From Mugil cephalus (taxonomy: Eukaryota > Chordata > Actinopteri > Mugiliformes > Mugilidae): a stretch of DNA of 64,000 nucleotides. Below, one piece after another: positions 11,340-23,431 of the stretch. Position 1 is the first letter of the stretch, and every line of letters begins with the position of its first letter. The notes under the pieces were generated by a model. It did not search any database, was not told where the DNA came from, and saw only the letters and a list, made by a program, of their open reading frames with translations. The position numbers were made by a program, and so were the translations under genes. Location: assembly GCF_022458985.1 (NCBI RefSeq), contig NC_061781.1, forward strand, positions 16,833,001 to 16,897,000, written 5' to 3'.

Positions 11340-12390
11340 ATGTAGTGTGTATATAGGTGAAACGGAAAGGAAGTGGTTAGTTGCACTTGAACAACAAAAA
11401 AACAACAATAAAAAAAATAATAATGATGCGTAAGTCACACATCCATGTAAAATCTAACATGAAGTATTGATGTAATGTTTCAACTTGATTGAAAATTAAC
11501 CATGAGATTTATTTCTCGTCACTATAATCATATGATGAGCTGAAATATAAAATGCAGGAAAACCTCCTCTCACACTGAAGACACGTTGGCCTCACACTGT
11601 GAACACTGAGCATCCTTTACTTGAATGCATGTATCGTGTATCTGCAATAACCACATCTTGTTGGTTGGAGAGTTTAAAACACTTTGATGAGGCCTGAGTC
11701 TGCTGACTTGAAGCATTTCTAACCATCTAATATTACATAGTTTTGTGTAACTACCTTGAAATATGAGAGACCCAAGAGTTAGCTTTGAGTTAACTTTATT
11801 TACATTATAACAACATTACATCTGTAACCTTTAACATGAAGACTGTAGTTTCTGGTTTCTTAATGTGTTCTTGTCTCTTCTGCCTCTCAGTCTGCTCTCC
11901 TCTCTTCTGATTTTCTTTGAAGAAACACTTTTATATCGTCACAATCCAGGTGCATGTCACAACAAGAAACTAATCCAACAACCAAAGAGTGGAAAAATAC
12001 AGGAAAAAACACAAAACAAGAAACACAGAAGAAGGACAGGAAACACAAAGAAAACAGGTCCACACTCAAAACACAGAACCATGACACATTTGAGTCTTTA
12101 GCGACATCTACTGGACAATGAAATAAACAAAACATGAAGAGCATAAAATTCAAAGACAGACGATCTGTATGCAAGAAAAAATAGATTAAACATTTAAAAA
12201 CATAAGCTACACTTTGGTACTTTTCCTTATTGCAAGAACTATACACAGATGCATCATTTTCACATGTAATGAAATACTTTCTTTCTTTTGTACTTTGTGC
12301 TTGTCAGCTCAGTGGACTCGACAGGTTTACAGGAGTCTCTCAGAGTTCATGATTGTTCTATACACTGCACGTCTGTAGGGTTGAGGAGGG
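11340..12390. repeat. Inter-gene spacer of the array
   Basis: Conserved spacer seen between most units: the leader A 5' flank (GTCACACATCCATG), a plus-strand signal-like frame near 11,838, a truncated dispersed repeat at about 11,965-12,090 and the CTTTAGCGACATCTACTGG stretch. I see no independent gene. The hydrophobic plus-strand frames and the opposite-strand frame through the repeat are unconvincing as genes. Confidence 0.6.
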
Positions 12391-12395
12391 GCCAC

Positions 12396-14992
12396 CTATG
12401 TGAAGAGAAAGTAAATAGATAAGAAATAGGTGATATTGACCAAAAAATACATTGTGACACTTTAATTTGTGTATTATTAAAGTTCCTCTAACCTCTCCTC
12501 CCAATATAACTTGATACTGAGCCTGGCTCAGGATCCTGCTCTCATACAGGGTGGAGTTTGGGGTCCTGGCCCGACATCTTCTGCAAACACAAGATTAAAA
12601 CTGAATAAATATCATCAGTTAAATGTTAAAAGTACAAATTCTGCTGCACACGATCCAAGATTTTTACAATATTGGCTGTAAAACACATTTTATCTTAAAA
12701 ACCACTAGATTACATAGACAAAACTGACAAGCTCTTCTATGGCGTCGATGCTCTCGTCTACTTCTTCAAACTGGGGATTCTCCTGCTACCAGCTTCACTA
12801 AATAAGCAGCTCACTCAACCTTACTTAGAAAGAGTTTAACCAAACCTTTAAGTCTCTGACAGAGCTATTAAAATCCATCAAGCTCAACATTTTAAAATGT
12901 TTTCTTTTAACACTTAGTGTACCTATATATATATATTTCTTTTCAAACACCACAATTTATCATTAATATTGAATTTGAGTGTCATATTCCAACTTATTAT
13001 GTTATAACAGGATGAGAAATGAATAAAATGCTTCCGAAAAGAAAGATAATGAGAGAATAATATGATTGTTCTCCACATCAGAATAACATGTAATTATATC
13101 TAGAACTGGTAAAGTTTCTATGTTGATCAAGAAACTTCTCAAAACTATGACTTTTATTTCGTCACCTTAGCAGCAATGGACCCATTTCACCACTGATACA
13201 GTATAATTAATGTTAATGATTAAACCTACATTTTGTTTATTAGTGAGACAGTTTTAGTTTTGCGTGTGAGTCCTCACTAATGTCGTTCACTGAGGCCGTT
13301 GTTACCAACAAGTCAAAATGTCTGCTGTAATACAGTGACGTGACTTAACATTCCTACAATGCACTGAAAATGTTGTTTATGACTAAAGATTAGAACAATG
13401 TGAAAAGTCTATTTCAAATTAGAACAAATAAAAAACAGAAATGAAATGCAACTCTCTCAGTCCAGTTGTCATATATGAAGTCACATTTAGCAAAGACTGA
13501 TAAACAAACAAAAAAAAAAAAGAATTTGTTTGAACCCACTTTCGAATAAAATATATAGAGATATCATTTTCGCGATAAAAGTAGACAGGAAGTAAAATTT
13601 CTCACTCACCCCCAGAGGCAGACAGCTGATACGATGCCACATAGAAGCAATAAAGTTGTAGGTGTGAGTACGTATAGTAAATACCACGATGAACTGATTT
13701 CTGGATGAAATAACATCAGAATTATATTCAAGTAGTTTTAAGTTTGAACTGTGTGATGCATGTTGCAGAAATGATGAGCCATGTTTTTTACTCTACCTAC
13801 CTTCAATGTCATCAGACACAGTTAAATTCCAGGAAACACTGTTTAAGCCTCGTCTGGAAGTTACACTACATGAATAAAGTCCTGCATCTTCAGGTTGAGC
13901 ACTGAAAATGTTTAACTTGAAAAGATCTATTCTCAGTCTGTCAGAGGATACATTTGAAAAAGTCTGATTTATCGAGATAGAAAGTTTATGAATGAATCTT
14001 TTAAAGTTCCAGGTAATTTCCGAAGCATTTTCTCTGGATATGTTGCAGTGGAACGTGACTGAGTCTCCTCTTGATATCAGCATATCAGCTACTGGAGAAA
14101 GCAGTACAAATAATCAGCATAACATTTAATATTCAAATAAACTGACAAAACAACATCAAAATTATATTTATGTAGTTTTATGTTTGAACTGTGTGATGCA
14201 TGTTGCAGAAATGATGAGCCATGTTTTTTACTCTACCTACCTTCAATGTCCTCAGAAACAGTTAAATTCCAGGAAACACTGTTTAAGCCTCGTCTGGAAG
14301 TTACACTACATGAATAAAGTCCTGCATCTTCAGGTTGAGCATTTAAAATATTTAACTTTAAAGGATCTATTCTCAGTCTGTCAGAGGATACATTTGAAAA
14401 TGTCTGATTTATCAAGATAGAATGTTTATGAATGAATCTTTTAAAGTTCCAGGTAATTTCCGAAGGATTTTCTGTGGATACGTTGCAGTGGAACGTGACT
14501 GAGTCTCCTCTGGATACCAGCATATCCTCGTGGTCAGTTACTGGGGTCGCTTAAGTTGAAAGGAAACAATCCATCATGATGAAATAAAATGTGCACTTAA
14601 ATGTGCATAAAAGCATCACAAACACAAACCTCCTCTTTACCTGCAAAGACACGGCGCGCTAGCAGCACAATGAGGAGCAGAGCTGCTTGGTTTTGGCTGA
14701 ACATCATGACCATCAGACAGAGAATGACGCTCTGGAACTTTGCTGTCGGCTCTAAACGTAAATGTGGAGGCGGTGAGAAAAGGAAGTGGTTAGTTGCTAA
14801 CATTGCTAATATTGAAGAAAGCAATATAAATAATCAGCATAAGATTTAATGATCAAATAAACCCAGAGAAAACAACATCATTACTGTACCTGTATGGATA
14901 TGACACAAACCCAGCAGCAGAGTGAAGAGCACAGCGGCTTGGTTTACACGAGACGTGGTGACCATCAGACAGAGAAGGAGGGACTGGAACAT
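12396..14992 (-). CDS. Type I IgSF receptor with two Ig domains (gene 2)
   Basis: Exons: leader A 14,890-14,992; leader B 14,641-14,713 (MVMMFSQNQAALLLIVLLAR); Ig1 14,241-14,549; Ig2 13,801-14,091; TM 13,610-13,700; tail about 12,396-12,580. All Ig junctions are phase 1, so both Ig exons can be retained. Ig1 begins ATPVTDHEDMLVS and Ig2 begins VADMLISRGDS; both keep Cys-Trp-Cys and DAGLYSC. TM: WYLLYVLTPTTLLLLCGI then VSAVCLW. The tail frame RRCRARTPNSTLYESR is open and runs past SQAQYQVI. The optional terminal exon 13,240-13,324 (SRHFDLL...) is intact. The two Ig exons lie 440 bp apart and share intron sequence, so one arose by local exon duplication. No stop or splice defect was seen in the main path. 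Confidence 0.72.
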
Positions 14993-15019
14993 TACCACCT
15001 GTTTTTAAATGTAGTGTGT

Positions 15020-16186
15020 ATGTAGGTGCAACGGAAAGGAAGTGGTTAGTTGCACTTGAACAACAAAAAACAACAATAAAAAAATTATAATAATAATGCG
15101 TAAGTCACACATCCATGTAAAATCTAACATGAAGTATTGATGTAATGTTTCAACTTGATTGAAAATAAACTGAGATTTATTTCTCGTCACTATAATCATA
15201 TGATGAGCTGAAATATAAAATGCAGGAAACCTCCTCTCACGCTGAAGACACGTTGGCCTCACACTGTGAACACTGAGCATCCTTTACTTGAATGCATGTA
15301 TCGTGTATGTGCAATAACCACATCTTGTTGGTTGGAGAGTTTAAAACACAATGATGAGGCCTGAGTCTGCTGACTTGAAGCATTTCTAACCATCTAATAT
15401 TATATAGTTTTGTGTGACTGCCTTGAAATATGAGAGACCCATGAGTTAGCTTTGAGTTAATTTTATTTACATTATAACAACATTACATCTGTAACTTTTA
15501 ACATGAAGACTGTAGTTTCTGGTTTCTTAATGTGTTCTTGTCTCTTCTGCCTCTCAGTCTGCTCTCCTCTCTTCTGATTTTCTTTGAAGAAACACTTTTA
15601 TATCATCAGAATCCAGGTACATGTCACAACAAGAAACTAATCCAACAACCAAAGAGTGGAAAAATACAGGAAAGGACACAAAACAAGAAACACACAAGAA
15701 GGACAGGAAACACAAAGAAAACCAAACAGGGTCACAGGAAATACTCAAAACACAGAACCATGACACATTTGAGTCTTTAGCAACTTCTACTGGACAATGA
15801 AATAAACAAAACATAAAGAGCATAAAATTCAAACACAGATGATCTGCATGCAAGAAACAATAGATTAAACATTTAAAAACATAAGATAAACTTTGGCTAT
15901 TTTCCTCATTACAACAACTATGCATAGATGCATCATTTTCACATGTAATGAAATACTTTCTTTCTCTTGTACTTTGTGCTTGTCAGCTCAGTGGACTCGA
16001 CAGGTTTACAGGAGTCTCTCAGAGCTCATGATTGATCTATACACTGCACGCCTGTAGGGTTGAGGAGGGGCCACCTATGTGAATGAAAGTAAATGGATAA
16101 GAAATAGGTGATATTGACTAAAAAATACATTGTGACACTTTAATTTGTGTATTATTAAAGTTCCTCTAACCTCTCCTCCCAATAGA
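15020..16186. repeat. Array spacer ending in a truncated tail exon
   Basis: Standard spacer with a truncated dispersed repeat at about 15,640-15,770. The conserved sequence stops at CTCCTCCCAATAG (16,185), just before the point where other copies enter the tail exon. The tail exon itself has been replaced by the GC-rich insert. Confidence 0.6.
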
Positions 16187-17465
16187 GTGTGACCATCACC
16201 AGCCCTCCGTGGGAACTGTCCTGTTGATCTTTATTGAGTGTAGTTACCTTGTGTGGCAGGGAAGGCAGTGCTACACCTCAGTGAATAGAGGGGGAGAACA
16301 AAGGACAGAAAAGATGTAGAAGGATGGACAGTGGAGGAGAGGCATGTGGTGCTAGTAGGAACTAGTGGTGTGTAGGGTTCTGTGCTTCCCAAGTCACCTC
16401 ACTCAAGTATGACTGGGTACAGTCATCTCTGGAGAGATGAGAGAGTCCAGGGGGATAAGGGTGTCCCAATGGAAGAAGAGAAGTCTGCCATAGGGCACGT
16501 AGTGATAGAGTGAAAACAGTAATCCAGCCCTTAATAGCCGGGACTCATCAATTCTTCTTGATGTGATCCAGCACGGGCTGGCAGGTGACAACATACATGC
16601 ATGTATGCATTCCCTAAATATGAGTGAGACCATTACCAGGGCCCAGAGTCAGGTCAGAAGCCCCAGCGCCCGAGAACCTCCACCCCAGTGTGGGGCGCAT
16701 GGGTGACAGGACCAGAGAACCACCGTAGCCACGGGGCAAGCCACACCCCAACGCAGATGGCGAGCGACGACCAACCCCCCCAGACCGACCAAGCGAGCAC
16801 AAGCCGGTGCAGGCCAGAGCGGCCCCCCATACCTACCACACCCCCCAGCCACCGCAGCCCGTCCACCCACCGCCGCCAACACCCCCCACGCCCGCAGGGC
16901 AGCCATTGGCACCTCCCTAGCCAAGAGGACTCCCCCAGGAGCCCAGCAAAGCCCCCGCAGACGGGCAGCGGCCCAGCGCCCAACCAGGGACGGGCCATCC
17001 GAGCAGGGGGGCCAAGGTGCCGGCCCCATGCCCCTGGTGCACCCAGGCCAGGGAGACCACAGGAAGAGGGAACCCCCGCCTGCCAGGGAGAGACCCCAGC
17101 CCCCCACCGAAGGGAGAGGGGAAGCACCAAGCCACCACCCGAACCAGTCGATACTGGAACAGCCGGGTACCCAAGGGAGCCGCCACAAGCCCGTCACCAC
17201 AGTGTCCCTATTACTGTGCTTCCTCAGTCCCTGATGAGGAAGCAAGCCCCTACACTGTGACCCTGTGACCCTGGATGTGGTGTGGTGCATTAAGGAGGGT
17301 CGGGTGGGTCAGAGGACTGCAGCACACTACTGTCTGGCAGCCTGCCCTGACCCTGACCGATCCTGGGTGGACCCCTAAGGTGAGGTGCATTAAAAACTTG
17401 GGATGGGTGTATGTGGTGTACCTAGCCTTGGTTGTAATGACAGCCTTGGTTGTAATGATCTTAAC
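16187..17465. mobile_element. GC-rich insertion of unknown family
   Basis: Foreign block that breaks a receptor tail region. Its left part (16,187-16,630) is of ordinary composition. Its centre (about 16,640-17,270) is strikingly GC-rich and C-rich on the plus strand, with runs such as CCAACCCCCCCAGACCGACC, in a region otherwise near two-thirds AT. Long open frames occur there on both strands, as expected from high GC; none has recognisable domains, so I do not call genes. Repeats of this flavour are common in fish genomes, which makes a transposon origin likely. I see no terminal repeats. Confidence 0.45.
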
Positions 17466-17827
17466 ACTTTTAAAGTGTCTATATGGGTCCACACCTGCAA
17501 CTGTTAATTTAACACTTTTTCGAGTGTTGGTACCTTTACACTAAGTTAGTGTAAATTTGACTCTTCATGTAGTTAAATTTAACACTGCCTAACACCAACC
17601 AGTCTTAGTTTTTTGACACTTTTATGTAGAGTTAGCAATTAACTCTCTTAGAGGACTATTTCTGAACTACAAAAGTGTTACCCCATAACACTTAAAGGTG
17701 TCAATATAATTCTTATATGATCCTACAAAAAATACTTGGAAAATAAACTTTACTAACATATAAAGGAAGTCATATTTGGCAGTTCAAAACCATTTATTTT
17801 CAAACTTGCACCACAAATATTAGAACA

Positions 17828-18620
17828 TGCAACAGTGTATGTATGTAGTGTTAGCACCACTTTAGCACGCTAGCTAGCAACTCCGAACCATTAGCATCAT
17901 CTTATCATGTTTTATATCTATGGGTACAAAGTGCATGACTCGTCTCACTCAGACAAAACGTCAAGCCAAACGAAGCGTTTACTGCCCTTACTCACTTCTA
18001 TGTTACAGTGAGGCCAGGCATGCATGCTAACAATGCTAACCTCAAGCTCATTAAGCAGGTGTTCGAGTGAAGAGCACAGCAGCTTGGTTTACACAAGACA
18101 TGGTGACCATCAGACAGAGAAGGAGGGACTGGAACATTACCACGTGTTTTGAAATGTAGGGTGTATGTAGATGCAACAGAAAGGAAGTGGTTTGTTGCAG
18201 TTGAACAACAAAAAAACAACAATAAAAAAAAATGAATGCGTAAGTCACACATCCATGTAAAATCTAACATGAATTATTGAGCTTGATTAAAATAAACTGT
18301 GAGACTTATTTCTCATCACTATAATCATATGATGAGCTGAAATATAAAATGCACCCCATGTTTCACTGCAGGAAAACCTCTCATGCAACAGTAAGGCACA
18401 GTGCATGTATGTGGCATTAGCACCACTTTAGCACGCTAGCTAGCAACTCCGAACCATTTGCATCATCTTATCACGTTTTATATCTATGGTTACAAAGTGC
18501 ATGACTCGTCTCACTCAGACAAAACGTCAAGCCAAACGAAGCGTTTACTGCCGTTACTCACTTTCTATACATGCATGCTAACCATGCTAACCTCAAGCTC
18601 ATTAAACAGGTGTTCGGGTG
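17828..18620. repeat. 240-bp direct repeats flanking an inserted leader A fragment
   Basis: The sequence 17,828-18,066 (CACTTTAGCACGCTAGCTAG, AAACGTCAAGCCAAACGAAG, ending CAGGTGTTCGAGTG) is repeated at 18,385-18,620. Between them, 18,067-18,384 is the inner part of a leader A exon plus about 250 bp of its 5' flank, in the usual minus orientation. The whole arrangement is copied at 31,421-32,240 by the segmental duplication. The fragment lacks its ATG-to-donor continuity and is not functional. Confidence 0.75.
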
Positions 18621-18744
18621 GTTAGTAACAGCGCGACGAGTAAAGTTTCCGTGGCTCACCGCTGCAAAATGACTTGGAGGGGGGTCTTAACACTTGAGGT
18701 GTTAAATACATGATCAGAGTTTAGAGTAAGAAGTTCAGCGTTAA

Positions 18745-19868
18745 CCCTCTATGGTACACATTATGATGCCAGTTAGGAAAAAAATGTTTGGAGTGTTTTT
18801 TTGTCTTAAAATAGACTAAATAAACATAATCTAAAGAATTTTTTTTTTATTGTTTTTTTTTTGGAAGTTTTTGGGCTTCGTTGTCTGTAGGCAGCATTGT
18901 ACCATGATGGTAAAAAGTGAAAAAGAGACTTTTTTTTTTCCAATTTGAACATCATTTATGTCCTAAACATGTATAAAATATTTAAAAGCATCAACAGGTT
19001 ACAATATATACCATTGTAAATTTTAAAACATTAGAAAAGGAACTCTTTTGAAGGGTTTGTTGTCTGAACAATGCCTGTAGGCAACATTGTACTATTGTGG
19101 AACAACAAATTGAAATGAATGTTTTGAAGAGTCAAAGCGTAATACTTTAAAGAAAGTATTCAAACAAAGTTCATAACCATTAGAAGTGCGATTTCTACCC
19201 TCTTCTTCTTGTTCAAAGAGCCTAGAATGAGGCTGAATTCATTCTGTAAATGGAGGCAAATGTGTATAAGCAATTAAGACAGGCAACGTTCACTACCATA
19301 GTAGACTGTGGTCTACAGAGTGTAGTAATAGCCTGAACCTACTGCAGCCAACGTCAAATTTATCTTTGTTAAATTGTACAAATCAAAATAAAATTATGAT
19401 GAATGGCATGCTTTTGAACATAATACCTAAACACACAATACTCACACAGTCTCATGCTGCCATCGTGATTTCATAATGATTCACTGTTGCCTCAGGGCAA
19501 CAGTTGCATTTTAACATGTTTCCATTATTTAATTAGCAAATACATTGCATGGAACTATCAAAAATTAAAGTTTACTCATCTATTAGTGTGAATAGATTTT
19601 TTTCCTCATGGAAAAGGGCCAGGAAATTATGTTTTCAAACTATTTCTGTTGTGCAAAATGGCAAAGCTGTTTCCTTTGACTGAGTCTGCAAAAAAGGGGT
19701 TCCAAGATGGGCTCCTGAAAGTCATGTGTCAAATTAAAGCATTGTGATTGGTTCCCTATGGTTTTCCCTCTTTTTTAAAGTATTGCATCATTCAAAGGGA
19801 CGCATTGTGGAGATTTAGCAAGTCGAAAATTGGTATGTTGCCTGAGGACAACAACGTTACATAGAGGG
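18745..19868. mobile_element. Non-autonomous piggyBac-type element, copy 1
   Basis: Begins CCCTCTATGGTACA and ends ACGTTACATAGAGGG: a 9-bp perfect terminal inverted repeat (CCCTCTATG) flanked by TTAA on both sides (18,741-18,744 and 19,869-19,872), the target used by piggyBac-family transposases. The interior has no transposase frame but carries repeated hairpin motifs of the form TTGCCTNNNGGCAA with an adjacent ATTGTACCATNATGG. The empty site at 62,814-62,817 confirms the boundaries. Confidence 0.85.
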
Positions 19869-20147
19869 TTAATATTTTAACATTTACACTTAAACGTTTG
19901 ATTTAGTGACACTTCCTTTTTACACTCGGTTTTTGACAACAACTATTTATCGACTGAGAGTTAATTATAATGTATTAACTCTACCCAGAGTATAATTAAC
20001 TCTACTAGTGTATTTCTAGTTTAACACCAAGAATTCAACTCTTCTCAATTTGCTGTGCATGATGAACTGATTTCTGCATAAAATCAATGTGATGCATGTT
20101 GCAGAAATGATGAGCCATGTTTTTTTACTCTACCTACCTTTAGTCCT

Positions 20148-20635
20148 TAGACACAGTTAAATTCCAGGAAACACTGTTTAAGCCTCATCTGTAAGTGACA
20201 CTACATGAATAAAGTCCTGCACCTTCAGGTTGAGCACTGAAAATATTTTGAAAACTTTAAAATTCAGGATCTATTCTCAGTCTGTTAGAGGATACATTTG
20301 AAAACGTCTCATTTGACGTGATGTACTGTTTATAAATGAATCTTTTAAAGCTTCATTTCCGAAGCCTTTTCTCTGGATATGTTGCAGTGGAACGTGACTG
20401 AGTCTCCTCTGGATACCAGCATATCCCTGTGGTCAGCTACTGAAGTCTCTAATATTGAAGAAAGCAATACAAATAGTTAGTTTAACATTTAATGATCAAA
20501 TAAACCCAGAGAAAACAACATCATTACAGTATCTGTAAGGACACGACACAAAACCAGTAGCAGAGTGAAGAGCACAGCGGCTTGGTTTACACGAGATGTG
20601 GTGACCATCAGACAGAGAAGGAGGGACTGGAACAT
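20148..20635 (-). pseudogene. Receptor pseudogene (gene 3), leader A and decayed Ig exon
   Basis: Leader A is at 20,533-20,635 but its splice donor reads ACAG|AT instead of ACAG|GT. Leader B is absent; the Ig exon acceptor lies only 85 bp away. The Ig exon (20,148-20,448) has lost its 3' end (stop-containing, no phase-1 GAAG|GT end), carries an insertion before the DPLKLN-equivalent segment, and lacks part of strand C, so the frame is broken. The TM exon is cut by the composite repeat on its left. The same lesions occur at 33.8-34.3 and 63.1-63.5 kb, so the gene died before those duplications. Confidence 0.8.
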
Positions 20636-22199
20636 TACCACGTGTTTTGAAATGTAGGGTGTATGTAGATGCAACAGAAAGGAAGTGGTTAGTTGCAGTT
20701 GAACAAAAAACAACAACAATAAAAAAAAAATGAATGCGTAAGTCACACATCCATGTAAAATCTAATATGAATTATTGATGTAATGTTTGAGCTTGATTGA
20801 AAATAAACTGTGAGACTTATTTGTCGTCACTATAATCATATGATGAGCTGAAATATAAAATGCACCCCATGTTTTGCTGCAGGAAAACCTCCTCTCATGC
20901 TGAAGACACGTTGGCCTCAAGCTGTGAACACTGAGCATCCTTTACTTGTGTAACGTGCTGTACCCACAACGTGCAGCTCAGAGAATTTAAAACACTTTGA
21001 TGAGGCCTACGTCTGTTGACTTGAAGCAGTTCTTAACATCTAATATTATATAGTTGTGTGTGACTGGCTTGAAATATGACGGACTCATGGGTTAGCTTTG
21101 ACTTAACTTTATTTACACTATAACAACATTACAACTGTAACCCTTCACATGAAGACTGTAGTTTTATTGTATTAATTAGAGTCCACTTCCCTCAAAGTGC
21201 CGGTTTTCAAACTAGAAAATGTAATGTGCTTCATACATCGTCCCTGTCTCTGTTTTCATCTTCATCTGAATGACTTGTCCACCCAGTTGTCACCATAGAT
21301 TGAATTCAGCCTCTCCATGTACTGACTCCTCCTCTTATTGTTTCTCCGCTGATCCGTGTTGTCTTCCTCTTGATTGTGTCCCTATGAAAAATAATAATAA
21401 TAATAAAGTTCTGTACAGCCTCTAACGCAGGAGAAAAGTACGATTAAATTTGACAAAGCTCTTCTGACCTCTTCTCTTGATCCAGATCAAGTCTGATCCC
21501 CGACCGGAAATGTTTGCTCTGCCCTCGACCTGCTTCTTCTACAAAGACAAACAGCGACCAATAACGACATTGTCCTAAATAGTACAGAGACTGTGTAAGT
21601 ATAAGCAAAATGAACAGAAGACACACTTCACTGCAGAGCATATACCAATTGCTGGTTATATCATGCATCAAATCATATTATAACTTGCACACACAGATGA
21701 CACAGACACACAACACAAAAAAAAAATGAAAATACATGTTTTATCAAAGCGAATTTCAATCCATTTGGTGACTCCTGTTAATCATCTGTCATTTCGAAAA
21801 AATAAAAGAGTGTGTCTCAGGGAAGACAACATGGCTTCAGAAAAGCTGCATATTTCAAACTGAAATTAACTAGTTAACATATGTGTGCAGAGATATCTGC
21901 TCTTACTTTGAAATCGTAAACTTCCGGTTGCAAAATACGGTTGGTTTTGTGTCTCTGTCTTGTGACGATTTTATTTTTTGTTTTTAGAAACAGAAATAAA
22001 ATTAAAAAAAAAGACCGGTTTTAAAGTTTTGTTCATTCATTCTTGAACATGATAAAGAAAAATGTATCAAATTTCAATTTTAATTTTTGAATTAAAGAAT
22101 GAAAATCAAATAACAACTTTATTTATTTATTTTTTTTAAATATCCTTTTCTGATGGGAAAATCCAATGACCAAAACATAGACATTCACAAAGAAGTTGA

Positions 22200-23060
22200 T
22201 TTTATGCTGGTAACAGAAGTGGACTTAAATCATATTTGTGGTTCTGCGTCTCTACTCTGCAGTGCAGTCTGACCTGCACCTTCCCAGAAATGACTATGTT
22301 GTGATGCAAATCGCAAACAAGTCCGATAGGTCAGAAATCCATTTCCTTTTTCATATCTCGCAGTGGCCAGACACACAGAGAACATTTTATTTCCCTTCTG
22401 CTTCCTGCACACCATCTTCTCTGATGTTTTGTCTGTTTTACATTGTAGTGATATGCCAGTAGAGGTAACAGTTTCTCAACTTTTGAGACATCCTGATTGT
22501 TGAAAGGCTCAAATCTAATGCAGATCTGTCTGTCCATTATCTATCACGGGTTATCCTTTTAAAGGTCCACCTGGGGCTAGAGTCCAACTGGCACTGGGCG
22601 AGAAGCAGGGTGTTATTATTTTATAAGAGAGAAAATCAGCACAAGGTGCATAATTTTGTTGTTCTTTAGCCTCTAACTGAAGTTAAAGTCAGTGGTGTTG
22701 TATTTGCATTGATATAGAACCATACTCAAAGCGCTTTACACTCACAGTGACACAGCAACTCAAACGACTAACGTGGTCTGTCAACAACCCGCTCTACCCA
22801 CTTAAACACGGCCCCGATGTAAAATACACTTCTGCTCATTTCAATAATAGCGTCAACAGTCTTATTTGGTCTGCTATGACCAGTAGCTTGTGGTCGACAA
22901 CGTCAGATAAGATGAAGACCGCAGTGTTCAAATGTTCCACTTTGTCTCCACAATTAAATGTCATGAATTTAACAGTGAAACAATTGTCCTGTGGAAGTCT
23001 GATAATGCTTTGGCATTTCAGAGACTGTTCTGAGTCCATTCACTGACTTAATGCGTCGGC
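22200..23060. repeat. Interspersed-repeat sequence inside the type II intron
   Basis: The 2.4-kb intron between TM and tail exon 1 contains a fragment (about 22,535-22,615: TGTCCATTATCTATCACGGG, GGGGCTAGAGTCCAACTGGC, CTGGGCGAGAAGCAGGGTG) of a very common teleost repeat, whose other end is seen at 56.15-56.30 kb. It is followed by ACTCAAAGCGCTTTACACTC near 22,725. Open frames on either strand here are short and duplicated identically at 35.8-36.7 kb; none shows domains. Confidence 0.5.
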
Positions 23061-23431
23061 CACGGTTCACTTTTACGTTTAACGTGTTGTAATTGCAAGT
23101 TGCAGCGACAGTGTGTGGTTCAGTTACACTAAATGCCAGAGGTGTAGCAAGGAAGGTACGATTCAAACGCAAGATGAACAACACAAAGTAAATTTGACAA
23201 TGACTAAAAAATAAAGAACAAACAGGGATATAAATAGTGTAAACTCTTATAAACTCTCGATGGTTTAACGAGGCGCATGAGAAACTAATGATGCAAAGCA
23301 CAAAATGGGACAACACAAAGTACCAGTAAGTAAACAGGTAAATAAAATAAAACAAACTAAAAATAAAAATAAAACAAAAGAACAGCCCATAACCCAAAAT
23401 ACAATTCATGGCACAAGAAATAAGAGTCTAA

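Larger units (their letters stand above)
17466..20060. repeat. Composite repeat rich in AACACTT/AAGTGTT motifs
   Basis: Two arms, 17,466-17,720 and 18,680-18,740 plus 19,873-20,050, contain many palindromic AACACTT(N)AAGTGTT-like motifs (for example CACTTGAGGTGTTAAATACA). The right arm ends in CAATTTGCTGTG, immediately followed by the truncated edge of a receptor TM exon (TGAACTGATTTCTG). A near copy at about 62,690-62,995 lacks the piggyBac-type insert, and another copy lies at 32.2-33.7 kb. It is probably an old DNA element that destroyed this receptor's TM exon. Confidence 0.5.

Noticed and set aside
11865..12101. Plus-strand hydrophobic frames starting MFLSLLPLSLL in the spacers
   Set aside because: They look like signal peptides but run straight into the dispersed repeat and show no downstream exon. 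Conservation equals that of surrounding spacer DNA.
11887..12246. 119-123-codon minus-strand frames repeated in each spacer (also 15.55, 25.46 and 39.19 kb)
   Set aside because: They read through the truncated dispersed repeat in reverse, change length by frameshift between copies, and have no leader, domain or splice context.
16649..17290. Open frames of 158-213 codons on both strands
   Set aside because: They lie in the GC-rich island where stop codons are rare by composition. Overlapping frames are open on both strands, with Pro/Arg/Gly-rich low-complexity translations and no domain or splice support.
22331..23046. Open frames on both strands in the type II intron, duplicated at 35.9-36.6 kb
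   Set aside because: Identical duplication explains their conservation. They overlap interspersed-repeat sequence and show no recognisable domain.
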